Origin: Modicisalibacter xianhensis | GTDB lineage: Bacteria; Pseudomonadota; Gammaproteobacteria; Pseudomonadales; Halomonadaceae | Assembly (NCBI RefSeq): GCF_900113605.1 | Contig: NZ_FOPY01000022.1 | Span: forward strand, 1 to 33,648 | Direction of reading: 5' to 3' | Length of the DNA: 33,648 nt | The notes under the pieces: generated by a model | Database searches by the model: none | What the model was told of the DNA's origin: nothing | Seen by the model: only the letters and a program-made list of their open reading frames with translations | Part shown: positions 7,454 to 14,535 of the stretch, in pieces | How positions within the stretch are numbered: position 1 is the first letter of the stretch | Layout of the letters: every line of letters starts with the position of its first letter | Made by a program: the position numbers and the translations under genes

Positions 7454-10000
7454 ATGGCAGCACCGCTTCGACACGGCGATGATGCCGTAGCCAACCTGCT
7501 CGCGGGTTATGTCCCCGCCGGTGAGTTTGACGTACTGTTCTCCGCCCAAGGGCAACTGCGCGAACACTGGCGCGGCGTGCTTGCCGAGCTGGCGGCGCTG
7601 GGTGAGCAGGGGTTGGCCGAGCGCGCCGACGAGCTGCAGCGCCTGCTTTACGAGAACGGTGTGACCTTCAATGTGCACGACGACACGCGGGGGCGTCTGC
7701 GCACCTGGCGTGTCGATCCGTTGCCGTTGGCAATCTCGTCTACCGAGTGGCAGGAACTCGAGCTTGGCCTGATCCAGCGCAGCCGATTGCTGGACGCCTT
7801 GCTCACCGACCTTTACGGCCCGCGCCGCCTGATCGACGAAGGTTACCTTCCTCCCGAACTCGTTTTCGGACATCCGGGGTTCCAGTTGGCCTGCGATCAG
7901 AGCCTGGCGGCTCAGGGGCCCGGCCTGGTATTTCACGGCATCGATCTGGTGCGCGATTCGCAAGGGCAGTGGCGGGTCTTCGCGGATCGTCTGCAGGCTC
8001 CCTCGGGCGCCGGCTATGCCCTCGAGAATCGCATCATCCTGGCGCGAGCCATGCCAACCCTGTACCGGGAAGCGCCATTGCGTCGCCTGGCCAGCTTCCT
8101 GGGTACCGAACACCTGGCACTGTCGGCCATGGCCCCGGTCCAGCGTGAACAAGCGAATATCGTCCTGTTGACCCCTGGGCCGGACAGCGACAGCTATTTC
8201 GAGCATGCCTACCTGGCCAATTATCTGAACCTGTCGCTGGTCGAGAGCCTTGACCTCGTGGTACGCGACGGGCGCGTGTGGATGCGGACCTTGGGTGGCC
8301 TGAAGCCGGTGGATGTGATCCTGCGGCGCATGGAAGACGCCTGGTGCGATCCGCTGGAGCTGCGCAGCGACTCGGTCATTGGGGTACCCGGGCTGGTTCA
8401 GGCAGCGCGCAGCGGTAACGTGGCCATGGCCAACCCGCTGGGTGTCGGCGTGCTGGAGCATCCCGGGTTGGCACCCTACCTGCCGACACTCTGTCAACGG
8501 TTGCTTGGCGAGCCGCTTCGCCTGCCATCGCCGGAAAGCTGGTGGTGCGGCGATCCGGTATCGCTGGCGCAGGTCCTGGCGCAATTCGAGCAGTTGACCT
8601 TGCGCACGACCGACCCGGGCACCTTGCCGGTCACAGTATCGGATCTCAACCCTAGGCAGGCCGAGGCCCTGCGCGAAAGCCTCCTGGCGCGGCCCGAGCG
8701 TTATGTCGCTCAGCGGCCGATCGTGTCGGCAACGGTGCCGGTCTACGATGACGAGGCGCACAGGTTCGTTTCGCATCCGTTCAACCTGCGCATGTTCGTC
8801 ACACGCGAAGCGCCGACAAGAGACAGTGACGAATGGGGATTTCAGGCCATGCCCGGCGGGTTGGCCTGGGTGGGCGGCCCGGGCTTGCCATCGCGACGTA
8901 GCGAGGTGGTCAAGGATGTCTGGGTATTGGCAGAAACACCCCAGCCACATATCAGCCAGCTTCGCCAAGCCACCGGACCGATCGTGGTTACCCGCGATGG
9001 CGTCGACCTGCCCAGTCGGGTGGCCGACAACCTGTTCTGGCTGGGGCGCTACGGGGAGCGTCTGGACGTTCGTTCGCGATTGCTGCGCGAGGGGCTTCTG
9101 CGCCTGCTTGAACAGGAGCAGGACGAATACGCCGATAGTTCGCTGGTCGACCTGTTCGAGGCATTGGAGATCGAGATGCCCGAGGTGGCCCCGGGCGAGC
9201 GTCGTTTCCTGGCGCTGCGGTCTGCACTATTGACCCTGTTCAACGACGAGACAATCGGCAGCCTGCCGGGGTGCTTCCAGCAGATGCTCCGTAATTGCCG
9301 CGCCGTACGCGATCATCTCGGGGACGATTCCTGGCGTGTCATCAACCACCTCCGCCGCCATACTGCAGCCTTGCCCAAGGTGCCCTCGGCAAGTGCCGGC
9401 CGGCGGGCCTGCGAGGAGAACATTACCCAGTTGGCCGCGTTCTTCGGCTTGTGCAATGAAACCATGCCGCATCACTATGGCTGGCGTTTCATGGATATCG
9501 GACGCTTCATCGAGCGCGCACTCGGCACGCTCGAACTGTTGCGTCGCGTGTTGACTGACGCGCACGAGCCGGGTATCCCGCTATGGGAAGTGGTGCTGGC
9601 CACGACCGATAACTTTACCGCCTATCGCCGGCGCTATCGCAGCGAACTGCATCCCACCGCGATTCTCGACTTGCTGCTGTTCGACGAAGGCAATCCACGC
9701 TCGGTGGGTTACATGCTCAAACGGCTGGGACGGCAGATCGAACGGTTACCGCAGCCGGACGGCACGCCTTACCGTTCTCGCGAGCAGCGGTTGATCCTGC
9801 AGGCGACGAGTACATTGCAGCTGGCGGACATCGCCTTGCTGTCCGACGTACATGCCTCGCAACGGGCAAGGGAGGCGTTGTCGGCGCTGTTCGCCGATCT
9901 GCTCGAGCCGCTCGAACAGCTTTCCGATGCCATCAGTCATACGCATTTCAGTCATGCCGAGACGCCCCGGCAATTGCTCAGGATGCAGGTGCAGCCGTGA
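7454..10000 (+). CDS. Fusion of a degenerate circularly permuted ATP-grasp domain with an alpha-E domain (COG2308-COG2307)
   Basis: Residues about 1-500 align by eye along their whole length with the separate ATP-grasp protein at 2287-3741. Residues about 520-857 are an alpha-E domain beginning SRVADNLFWLGRYGERLD. The nucleotide-binding features are lost: the partner's VLEDNLRVPSG is VFADRLQAPSG here, and its VVKPANESGGYG is TLRTTDPGTLPV. The lysine and the glycine loop are therefore gone, while the arginine of the LRPF/LRMF motif remains. I infer a structural or regulatory pseudo-ligase. ATG 7454 has GGAG 5 bases upstream; ATG 7421, 11 codons earlier, is possible but has a poor site. The stop overlaps the next start by four bases (GTGA), showing translational coupling. 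Confidence 0.88.
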   Translation: MAAPLRHGDDAVANLLAGYVPAGEFDVLFSAQGQLREHWRGVLAELAALGEQGLAERADELQRLLYENGVTFNVHDDTRGRLRTWRVDPLPLAISSTEWQELELGLIQRSRLLDALLTDLYGPRRLIDEGYLPPELVFGHPGFQLACDQSLAAQGPGLVFHGIDLVRDSQGQWRVFADRLQAPSGAGYALENRIILARAMPTLYREAPLRRLASFLGTEHLALSAMAPVQREQANIVLLTPGPDSDSYFEHAYLANYLNLSLVESLDLVVRDGRVWMRTLGGLKPVDVILRRMEDAWCDPLELRSDSVIGVPGLVQAARSGNVAMANPLGVGVLEHPGLAPYLPTLCQRLLGEPLRLPSPESWWCGDPVSLAQVLAQFEQLTLRTTDPGTLPVTVSDLNPRQAEALRESLLARPERYVAQRPIVSATVPVYDDEAHRFVSHPFNLRMFVTREAPTRDSDEWGFQAMPGGLAWVGGPGLPSRRSEVVKDVWVLAETPQPHISQLRQATGPIVVTRDGVDLPSRVADNLFWLGRYGERLDVRSRLLREGLLRLLEQEQDEYADSSLVDLFEALEIEMPEVAPGERRFLALRSALLTLFNDETIGSLPGCFQQMLRNCRAVRDHLGDDSWRVINHLRRHTAALPKVPSASAGRRACEENITQLAAFFGLCNETMPHHYGWRFMDIGRFIERALGTLELLRRVLTDAHEPGIPLWEVVLATTDNFTAYRRRYRSELHPTAILDLLLFDEGNPRSVGYMLKRLGRQIERLPQPDGTPYRSREQRLILQATSTLQLADIALLSDVHASQRAREALSALFADLLEPLEQLSDAISHTHFSHAETPRQLLRMQVQP

Positions 10001-10881
10001 TCTATCAGCTCTCCCACACGACGCGCTACGAATACAGTGCCCCGGTGGCACTTTGCCACAACGAGGCACGTATGCTGCCACGCGAGCTGCCCTGGCAACG
10101 CTGCGAACCGTCCCGGGTTCAGGTTGTGCCAGCGCCGGCTGTCCAGAGCGAGCGCACCGATTTCTTCGGCAACCGCGTCATGTATTTCGCCATCCAGGAC
10201 ATTCATCAGTCTCTGGAAGTCACGGTCAGGACGCGCCTGCAGACGTTTGCGCGGCCAGTATTGCCCGAGGCATGGAAAGACGACTGGCAGACCTGCCGCG
10301 ATACCCTGGCCGGGGCTGCCGAACGCAGTTGCCTGCATGCCCGCTTGTTTCGTCTCGATTCACCGTTCATTCGCAGCGACACCCGCCTGGCCGACTACGC
10401 CAGGCCAAGCTTCGTGACGGGACGTCCGCTACTCGAGGCGGTTCAGGACCTCAATCGGCGTATCTTCGAAGAATTCACCTACGATCCCAGCTTTACCACT
10501 CTGGCGACTCCGTTGATGCATGTGCTGGAAGAACGGCGTGGGGTTTGCCAAGACTTCGCCCATCTGGCCATTGGTTGCCTGCGTTCCATGGGGCTGGCGG
10601 CGCGTTATGTCAGTGGTTATCTGGAAACCCTGCCGCCACCCGGGCAGCCCAAGCTGATCGGGGCCGATGCCTCGCATGCCTGGCTGGCGGTCTTTCTGCC
10701 GGGGTGGGGGTGGCTGGAGCTCGACCCGACCAATGGCAGCCTGCCGGGGGAGCAGCATATCGTCGTTGCCTGGGGGCGGGATTACGGCGATGTACCGCCT
10801 TTGACCGGCGTGATGAGCGGCGGCGGGGAGCATAGCCTGGACGTGGCGGTGGACGTGATGCCGGTCACCGAGGCCGCTTGA
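9997..10881 (+). CDS. Transglutaminase-like cysteine protease (COG1305)
   Basis: The 294-aa protein has an N-terminal bacterial transglutaminase domain (MIYQLSHTTRYEYSAPVALC) and a core with the triad C184 (RGVCQDFAHL), H227 (ASHAWLAV) and D243 (LELDPTNG). Bacterial members mostly act as peptidases or amide-forming enzymes. It starts with GTG inside the stop of the fusion gene, so its production is coupled to it. This is the second transglutaminase-fold enzyme of the cluster, and it lacks the DUF2126 extension of the first. No signal peptide or membrane span is visible, consistent with a cytosolic role alongside the ligases. Confidence 0.92.
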   Translation: MIYQLSHTTRYEYSAPVALCHNEARMLPRELPWQRCEPSRVQVVPAPAVQSERTDFFGNRVMYFAIQDIHQSLEVTVRTRLQTFARPVLPEAWKDDWQTCRDTLAGAAERSCLHARLFRLDSPFIRSDTRLADYARPSFVTGRPLLEAVQDLNRRIFEEFTYDPSFTTLATPLMHVLEERRGVCQDFAHLAIGCLRSMGLAARYVSGYLETLPPPGQPKLIGADASHAWLAVFLPGWGWLELDPTNGSLPGEQHIVVAWGRDYGDVPPLTGVMSGGGEHSLDVAVDVMPVTEAA

Positions 10882-10890
10882 AGCCTCTTC

Positions 10891-10913
10891 GGACCGGTTA
10901 TGGAGACCGGTCC
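10891..10913 (+). terminator. Hairpin at the end of the amidoligase operon
   Basis: GGACCGGT at 10891-10898 and ACCGGTCC at 10906-10913 form a perfect 8-bp stem with a 7-base loop, ten bases after the stop codon. It has no real T run, so termination is plausible but not certain. Confidence 0.5.
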
Positions 10914-10938
10914 AGACAAGTTTGAAGCCGACAAACGA

Positions 10939-11037
10939 GGGACGGGGCAGGTCGGAGTGTAGGTCATTCGCCATGGATGGCGAATGTAGCGTCCAGGGAT
11001 GGATCCATAGCGCCTTCACGAAGGCCTGCCCCGTCCC
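10939..11037. repeat. 99-bp nested inverted-repeat element
   Basis: GGGACGGGGCAGG at 10939-10951 is perfectly complementary to CCTGCCCCGTCCC at 11025-11037. Between them lie three further perfect palindromic units: ATTCGCCA-TGGA-TGGCGAAT (10966-10985), ATGGATCCAT (10999-11008) and GCCTTC-AC-GAAGGC (11012-11025, sharing one base with the outer arm). It sits between two converging genes, a usual place for REP/BIME-like elements, and contains no ORF. No second copy is in this window. Confidence 0.75.
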
Positions 11038-11082
11038 GGTACTGGAGAGCCTAGCGCCGAGTTGCCGTCAGAAGTTTTGATG

Positions 11083-12285
11083 TCAGGGCTCGGGACGCCG
11101 CCATACGGCCAGCGCCACCAATCCCGCCAGCAAACCCCAGAATGCCGAGCCGATACCCAGCAGGCTGACCCCGGACGCCGTTACCAGGAAGGTGATTAGC
11201 GCGGCTTCACGGTACGCGTCTTCCCGGACGGCGGTGGCCAGACCCGAACCGATGGTCGCCAGCAGGGCGAGGCCGGCAATGGCCATGATCAGTTCGCGGG
11301 GAAACGCCGTGAACAGCGCCGTTACCGTCGCCCCAAGGATCCCCGTCAGCAGATAGAATAGTCCGGCGCTGACGGCGGCGGTGTAGCGCTTGGCCGGCTG
11401 GTCGTGCGCCTCGGGACCCATGCAGATGGCCGCCGTGATTGCGGCGAGGTTGAAGGCGAACCCTCCGAACGGAGCCAGCAAGAAAGTAGTGGCGCCCGTC
11501 CAGCCGATCAGTGGCGACAGTGGCGGCGAGTAACCCGAGGCGCGGATCACAGCGATTCCCGGCAGGTTCTGTGACGCCATGGTCACCACGAACAGCGGAA
11601 TACCTACCCCGATCAGCGTCGATAATGAAAAGCTCGGCATCGTGAAAACCGGCATGGCCAAGGCCAGTTCGACGCTACCGATATCCAGCAGGTCTCGCAT
11701 CAGGGCGACAGCGATTCCCACGGCAAGTACGCACACGATGGCATAGCGCGGCCATAGCCGCTTGGCGAGCAGGTAGGCGACGAACATGCTCAACGGCAGC
11801 AACCAGCGCGACTCCATGGCGACGAAGATATCCAGTCCGAATCGCAGCAGGACGCCGGCCAGCATGGCCGAGGCAATGGCCTGGGGAATACGGTGCATGA
11901 CCCGCTCGAAGAGTCCTGTCACGCCGCACAGGGTAATCAGCAGGGCCGAGAACAGGAAGGCGCCGATAGCCTCGCTCATGGGAATGCCCGGCAGGCTGGT
12001 GGCGAGCAGGGCAGCACCCGGCGTCGACCAGGCCGTGAGCAGGGGCATACGGTAGCGCAGCGAGAAGCCCAGCGTCGTCAGCCCCGTACCGATTCCCAAC
12101 GCCCATAGCCACGAGCCGATCTGTGCCTGGCTGGCGCCGGCCGCTTCCGCTGCCTGGAAGATGATCGCCGCCGAGCTGGTATAACCCACGAGGACGGCCA
12201 CGAAGCCCGAGACCACGCTGGACCAGGCCATGTCCCGCCATAGCGCAGGTCGCTGCTGTAAGGTCGCTGAAGTATCCTGCGCCAT
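11083..12285 (-). CDS. benE: BenE-family transporter (benzoate/H+ symporter-like)
   Basis: The 400-aa protein is made almost wholly of hydrophobic segments (about 11-12 predicted spans). It carries BenE-type stretches such as VVSGFVAVLVGYTSSAAII near the N-terminus, a TAWSTPGAALL segment, and QNLPGIAVIRASGY in the second half. BenE proteins import benzoate or related aromatic acids with protons across the inner membrane. ATG 12285 has GAGGTG just upstream; the longer reading from 12348 has no ribosome site. It is divergent from an XRE-cupin regulator, a common pairing for this transporter family. No benzoate-degradation gene is nearby, so the substrate is uncertain. Confidence 0.88.
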   Translation of the reverse strand: MAQDTSATLQQRPALWRDMAWSSVVSGFVAVLVGYTSSAAIIFQAAEAAGASQAQIGSWLWALGIGTGLTTLGFSLRYRMPLLTAWSTPGAALLATSLPGIPMSEAIGAFLFSALLITLCGVTGLFERVMHRIPQAIASAMLAGVLLRFGLDIFVAMESRWLLPLSMFVAYLLAKRLWPRYAIVCVLAVGIAVALMRDLLDIGSVELALAMPVFTMPSFSLSTLIGVGIPLFVVTMASQNLPGIAVIRASGYSPPLSPLIGWTGATTFLLAPFGGFAFNLAAITAAICMGPEAHDQPAKRYTAAVSAGLFYLLTGILGATVTALFTAFPRELIMAIAGLALLATIGSGLATAVREDAYREAALITFLVTASGVSLLGIGSAFWGLLAGLVALAVWRRPEP

Positions 12286-12308
12286 GTTCACCTCACGCTG
12301 TGATAAGC

Positions 12309-12332
12309 GTTCGTGCGCTATAGCGCGCGAAC
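12309..12332. promoter_or_regulatory. Near-perfect 24-bp palindrome, candidate operator of the benE/XRE pair
   Basis: GTTCGTGCGCTA and TAGCGCGCGAAC form inverted half-sites with one mismatch (T against C). It lies between the benE start and its likely promoter, at about +1 of that transcript, where bound repressor would block initiation. Confidence 0.55.
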
Positions 12333-12338
12333 GAGGGA

Positions 12339-12368
12339 ACCATACCACCGCACGTTATTGGCGTACAA
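12339..12368 (-). promoter_or_regulatory. Probable sigma-70 promoter of benE
   Basis: Reading the minus strand, TTGTAC (12363-12368) and TATGGT (12339-12344) are separated by 18 bases. The same stretch carries a direct repeat, TTGGCGTA (12358-12365) and TGGCGTA (12369-12375), which could be a second regulator site. Confidence 0.4.
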
Positions 12369-12393
12369 TGGCGTATCGCATCGGGAGCCGTGC

Positions 12394-12963
12394 ATGCAGG
12401 AAATCACCCAACACATCGCAATCACGCTGAAGGCGCTGCGTCAGGCGCGTGGCTGGAGCCTGGATCGCACCGCTCGGGAGACCGGCGTCAGCAAGGCCAT
12501 GCTAGGGCAGATCGAGCGCAATGAGTCGAGCCCGACCGTGGCGACATTATGGAAGATTGCCAGTGGCCTGGGCGTGTCCTTTTCGCAGTTTCTCGAAACG
12601 CCGGCCGGTACGGAAGGGACGCTACTGCGCCACGGCCGGGAGTCGGCGCTGGTCGAGCGCGAGCCGGGTATGCATGTCGTGCCGCTATTCCCGTTCGAGC
12701 CCGATCTTGGCTTCGAGCTGTTCGCGATCGAGCTAGCGCCGGGCGCGCTCAGTGAATCCGCACCGCATGCCAGGGGCGTGGTGGAGCACGTCATCGTCAT
12801 CGAGGGCAGAATGGAAGTTTGCGTCGAAGGCGTCTGGCAACCGCTGGCGCCTGGCGAGGGGTTACGTTTCGCGGCCGACAGGGCACACGGTTATCGTAAC
12901 CGGCATCGGGAGCCCGTACGCTTTCATGATGTCATCCATTATCCGCGGCGGCTCGATGTCTGA
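12394..12963 (+). CDS. XRE-family regulator with C-terminal cupin domain
   Basis: The 189-aa protein has an N-terminal helix-turn-helix (about 8-65: LKALRQARGWSLDRTARETG, SKAMLGQIERNESSPTVATL) and a C-terminal cupin sensor domain (about 115-185, with HVIVIEGRMEV and LAPGEGLRF). Such proteins usually repress or activate an adjacent transporter or catabolic gene in response to a small ligand bound by the cupin. ATG 12394 has GGGAG about 8 bases upstream. Divergence from benE makes that gene the likely target. It converges with the DUF3307 gene, with 10 bp between stops; a perfect palindrome GCCTCATGAGGC (12971-12982) spans that junction. Confidence 0.9.
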   Translation: MQEITQHIAITLKALRQARGWSLDRTARETGVSKAMLGQIERNESSPTVATLWKIASGLGVSFSQFLETPAGTEGTLLRHGRESALVEREPGMHVVPLFPFEPDLGFELFAIELAPGALSESAPHARGVVEHVIVIEGRMEVCVEGVWQPLAPGEGLRFAADRAHGYRNRHREPVRFHDVIHYPRRLDV

Positions 12964-12973
12964 CATTGCCGCC

Positions 12974-13717
12974 TCATGAGGCAGCCTCCAGCACGGTGCG
13001 CAGGCCGAGCCCGAGCATCAGGGTCAACGAAAAGCTGAGCATGGTGCCGAGCAGGACATACTCGGTCAGCTTGCGGTCACGGTCCTCGCGCAGGTCGCCG
13101 AATCTCAGCACCGATTTGGCGGCCAGCAGAAAACCTATTGGCGTCCATTCGCCCGCCAGCACGAAAGTCAGCACCAGAAACCGCTCCAGCATGCCGATAC
13201 GTGCCCCGGCGTCCGCCAGGGTGCTGCTATTGTCGACCTGAGCGCTCCAGCGTCGCATGACCAGCGCAATGAGGATCGACAGTGGGCGGGTAATCAGTAG
13301 ATAGGCGAGCAGAGTGAGTAGCGTCTCGGGGCTTAGCAACCACTGGCCGAGAGCCGTCAGCGCCGCCCAGGGCTCGCTGAGCCACAGCCATACCGATAGC
13401 AGCACTAGCGCATGAAGCGCCTGATCGAGCAGGAAGTAGCCGAGATGCTCCGGCAGGTGGCTCTTGAAGATATCGATGCCCAGGTGCGTCGCACCGATCA
13501 CCAGTGCGCCGGCAATCGCAGCACCCCATGGCTGTTGTGTGACCAGCAGTGCCACGAGGCTCAGCAGGATATGGACACCGGCATGCTTGTAGAGCGCCGG
13601 CGAACGATGCTGGAGGGTCTTCTTGCTCCGTGCCCAGGCCTTGCCCTGCAGCAGAAAGTCGCCGCCCAGGTGAGCCATCAGCAGGGCCAGCAATGGGCTG
13701 ATCGATGCGGTCATCAT
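12974..13717 (-). CDS. DUF3307 membrane protein
   Basis: The 247-aa protein has several hydrophobic spans and conserved family signatures: LMAHLGGDFLLQ at the N-terminus, HAGVHILL near residue 45, and THLGIDIFKSHL near residue 80. The polar H/D/Q residues inside the first spans are typical of DUF3307, whose function is unknown. ATG 13717 overlaps the stop of the satD gene by four bases (ATGA), so the two are translationally coupled. SatD and DUF3307 commonly occur as a pair. The likely promoter lies upstream of satD, where a LexA box is found. A second in-frame ATG follows immediately. Confidence 0.88.
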   Translation of the reverse strand: MMTASISPLLALLMAHLGGDFLLQGKAWARSKKTLQHRSPALYKHAGVHILLSLVALLVTQQPWGAAIAGALVIGATHLGIDIFKSHLPEHLGYFLLDQALHALVLLSVWLWLSEPWAALTALGQWLLSPETLLTLLAYLLITRPLSILIALVMRRWSAQVDNSSTLADAGARIGMLERFLVLTFVLAGEWTPIGFLLAAKSVLRFGDLREDRDRKLTEYVLLGTMLSFSLTLMLGLGLRTVLEAAS

Positions 13718-14355
13718 GCCGAGTCGCTCCCCAGTGCCTGATGCATGTACGCCAGGTAATCGCGGATCAACGGCCAGCGTGCCGCCGCCAGGCGGCGGTT
13801 GATGGTCGGCTGGGAGCGCCCCAGGCGCTTGGCCAATTGCTGCTGGGATTCATGGTGCAACAGACTGAGCGAGACCACCTCGGCAGAAAAGCTCGACCAG
13901 TGACTGACAATGTCGTCGGCGAAGCGCGTCAGAAGCGCCAGGTGACTGGCGGTGGAGGCTGCCGAAGTCACGATAACCAGGCGCTCGGGGCCATCGCTCA
14001 AGGTGTCCAGGCGACGTCCCGAGAGCACGAAGGCTTCTTCCTGGGCATCGGAGAATCGGTCGCTGTCCGGAAGGCGACCCTTGCCCACGGCCACGGCAAT
14101 TCGCGCATCCCACATGGCCGAGCGCGATGGGGAGTGACGAATCAGCGAGGCACGCAAAAGGATGGCGGCCAGCATGGCCTGGCCGGGGTCGGGAATGGCG
14201 ACCTGAAAGCCATCACCGCGATAACGGTCGCTACGTGCGTCCATCAATTCCTGCAAAAGCCCCAGGCCATGGTCCAGGGCATGGTTGAGCGCCTGCTTAT
14301 CCTGGATGCGTTGTGAACCGACCACATCGCCGGTCAAGACACCGATGCTGGTCAT
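13714..14355 (-). CDS. SatD-family protein with C-terminal helix-turn-helix
   Basis: The 213-aa protein begins MTSIGVLTGDVVGSQRI, the SatD family signature, and has a central RYRGDGFQVAI segment. Near the C-terminus, LLHHESQQQLAKRLGRSQPT and the residues after it look like a helix-turn-helix (about 165-190), so it may bind DNA. The family takes its name from the streptococcal sat (secretion and acid tolerance) locus; its biochemical role is not established. It is the first gene of an operon with DUF3307. The 5' region contains two copies of ATAGC-N8-GCTAT and a LexA-type box, suggesting damage-responsive and possibly autogenous control. AAGGA lies 9 bases before the ATG. Confidence 0.85.
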   Translation of the reverse strand: MTSIGVLTGDVVGSQRIQDKQALNHALDHGLGLLQELMDARSDRYRGDGFQVAIPDPGQAMLAAILLRASLIRHSPSRSAMWDARIAVAVGKGRLPDSDRFSDAQEEAFVLSGRRLDTLSDGPERLVIVTSAASTASHLALLTRFADDIVSHWSSFSAEVVSLSLLHHESQQQLAKRLGRSQPTINRRLAAARWPLIRDYLAYMHQALGSDSA

Positions 14356-14377
14356 CGTGAAGTTCCTTGCCTCGGCT

Positions 14378-14424
14378 ATAGCTAAAAAAAGCTATTTTAT
14401 AGATTTATAGCAAAATATGGCTAT
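14378..14424. promoter_or_regulatory. Two tandem ATAGC-N8-GCTAT operator-like sites upstream of satD
   Basis: Copies are at 14378-14395 and 14407-14424, each an inverted pair of 5-bp half-sites with an AT-rich 8-base spacer, 29 bp centre to centre. A dimeric DNA-binding protein is suggested; SatD itself is a candidate. Confidence 0.55.
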
Positions 14425-14442
14425 TGTCTCGTATAGTGCTGC

Positions 14443-14468
14443 ATATACTGTATTTATATACAGTATAT
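14443..14468. promoter_or_regulatory. LexA (SOS) box upstream of satD-DUF3307
   Basis: The core CTGTATTTATATACAG (14448-14463) fits the gammaproteobacterial LexA consensus CTGT-N8-ACAG with an AT-rich centre. It lies within a perfect palindrome of 11-bp arms (14443-14453, 14458-14468). The only gene start facing away from it within range is satD, 88 bases downstream on the minus strand; the other neighbour is the 3' end of the VWA gene. Confidence 0.75.
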
Positions 14469-14535
14469 CGTGACGCGCCCAGTCTTGCAGCACCAAGTTG
14501 TATTCGCATGTAACTCGGCAGGACCGACCAGACCG

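Noticed and set aside
5519-8968. A 1149-codon open frame on the minus strand opposite the transglutaminase-DUF2126 and fusion genes
   Set aside because: It lies antisense to two well-supported genes, spans their intergenic gap, has no family motif and is low-complexity in Gln/His/Arg. This is the usual codon-bias shadow in GC-rich DNA.
213-10881. Pup-proteasome-like or Anbu proteasome system
   Set aside because: No proteasome-subunit-like, Pup-like or HslV-like gene is present in the window, so only the ligase and transglutaminase part can be claimed.
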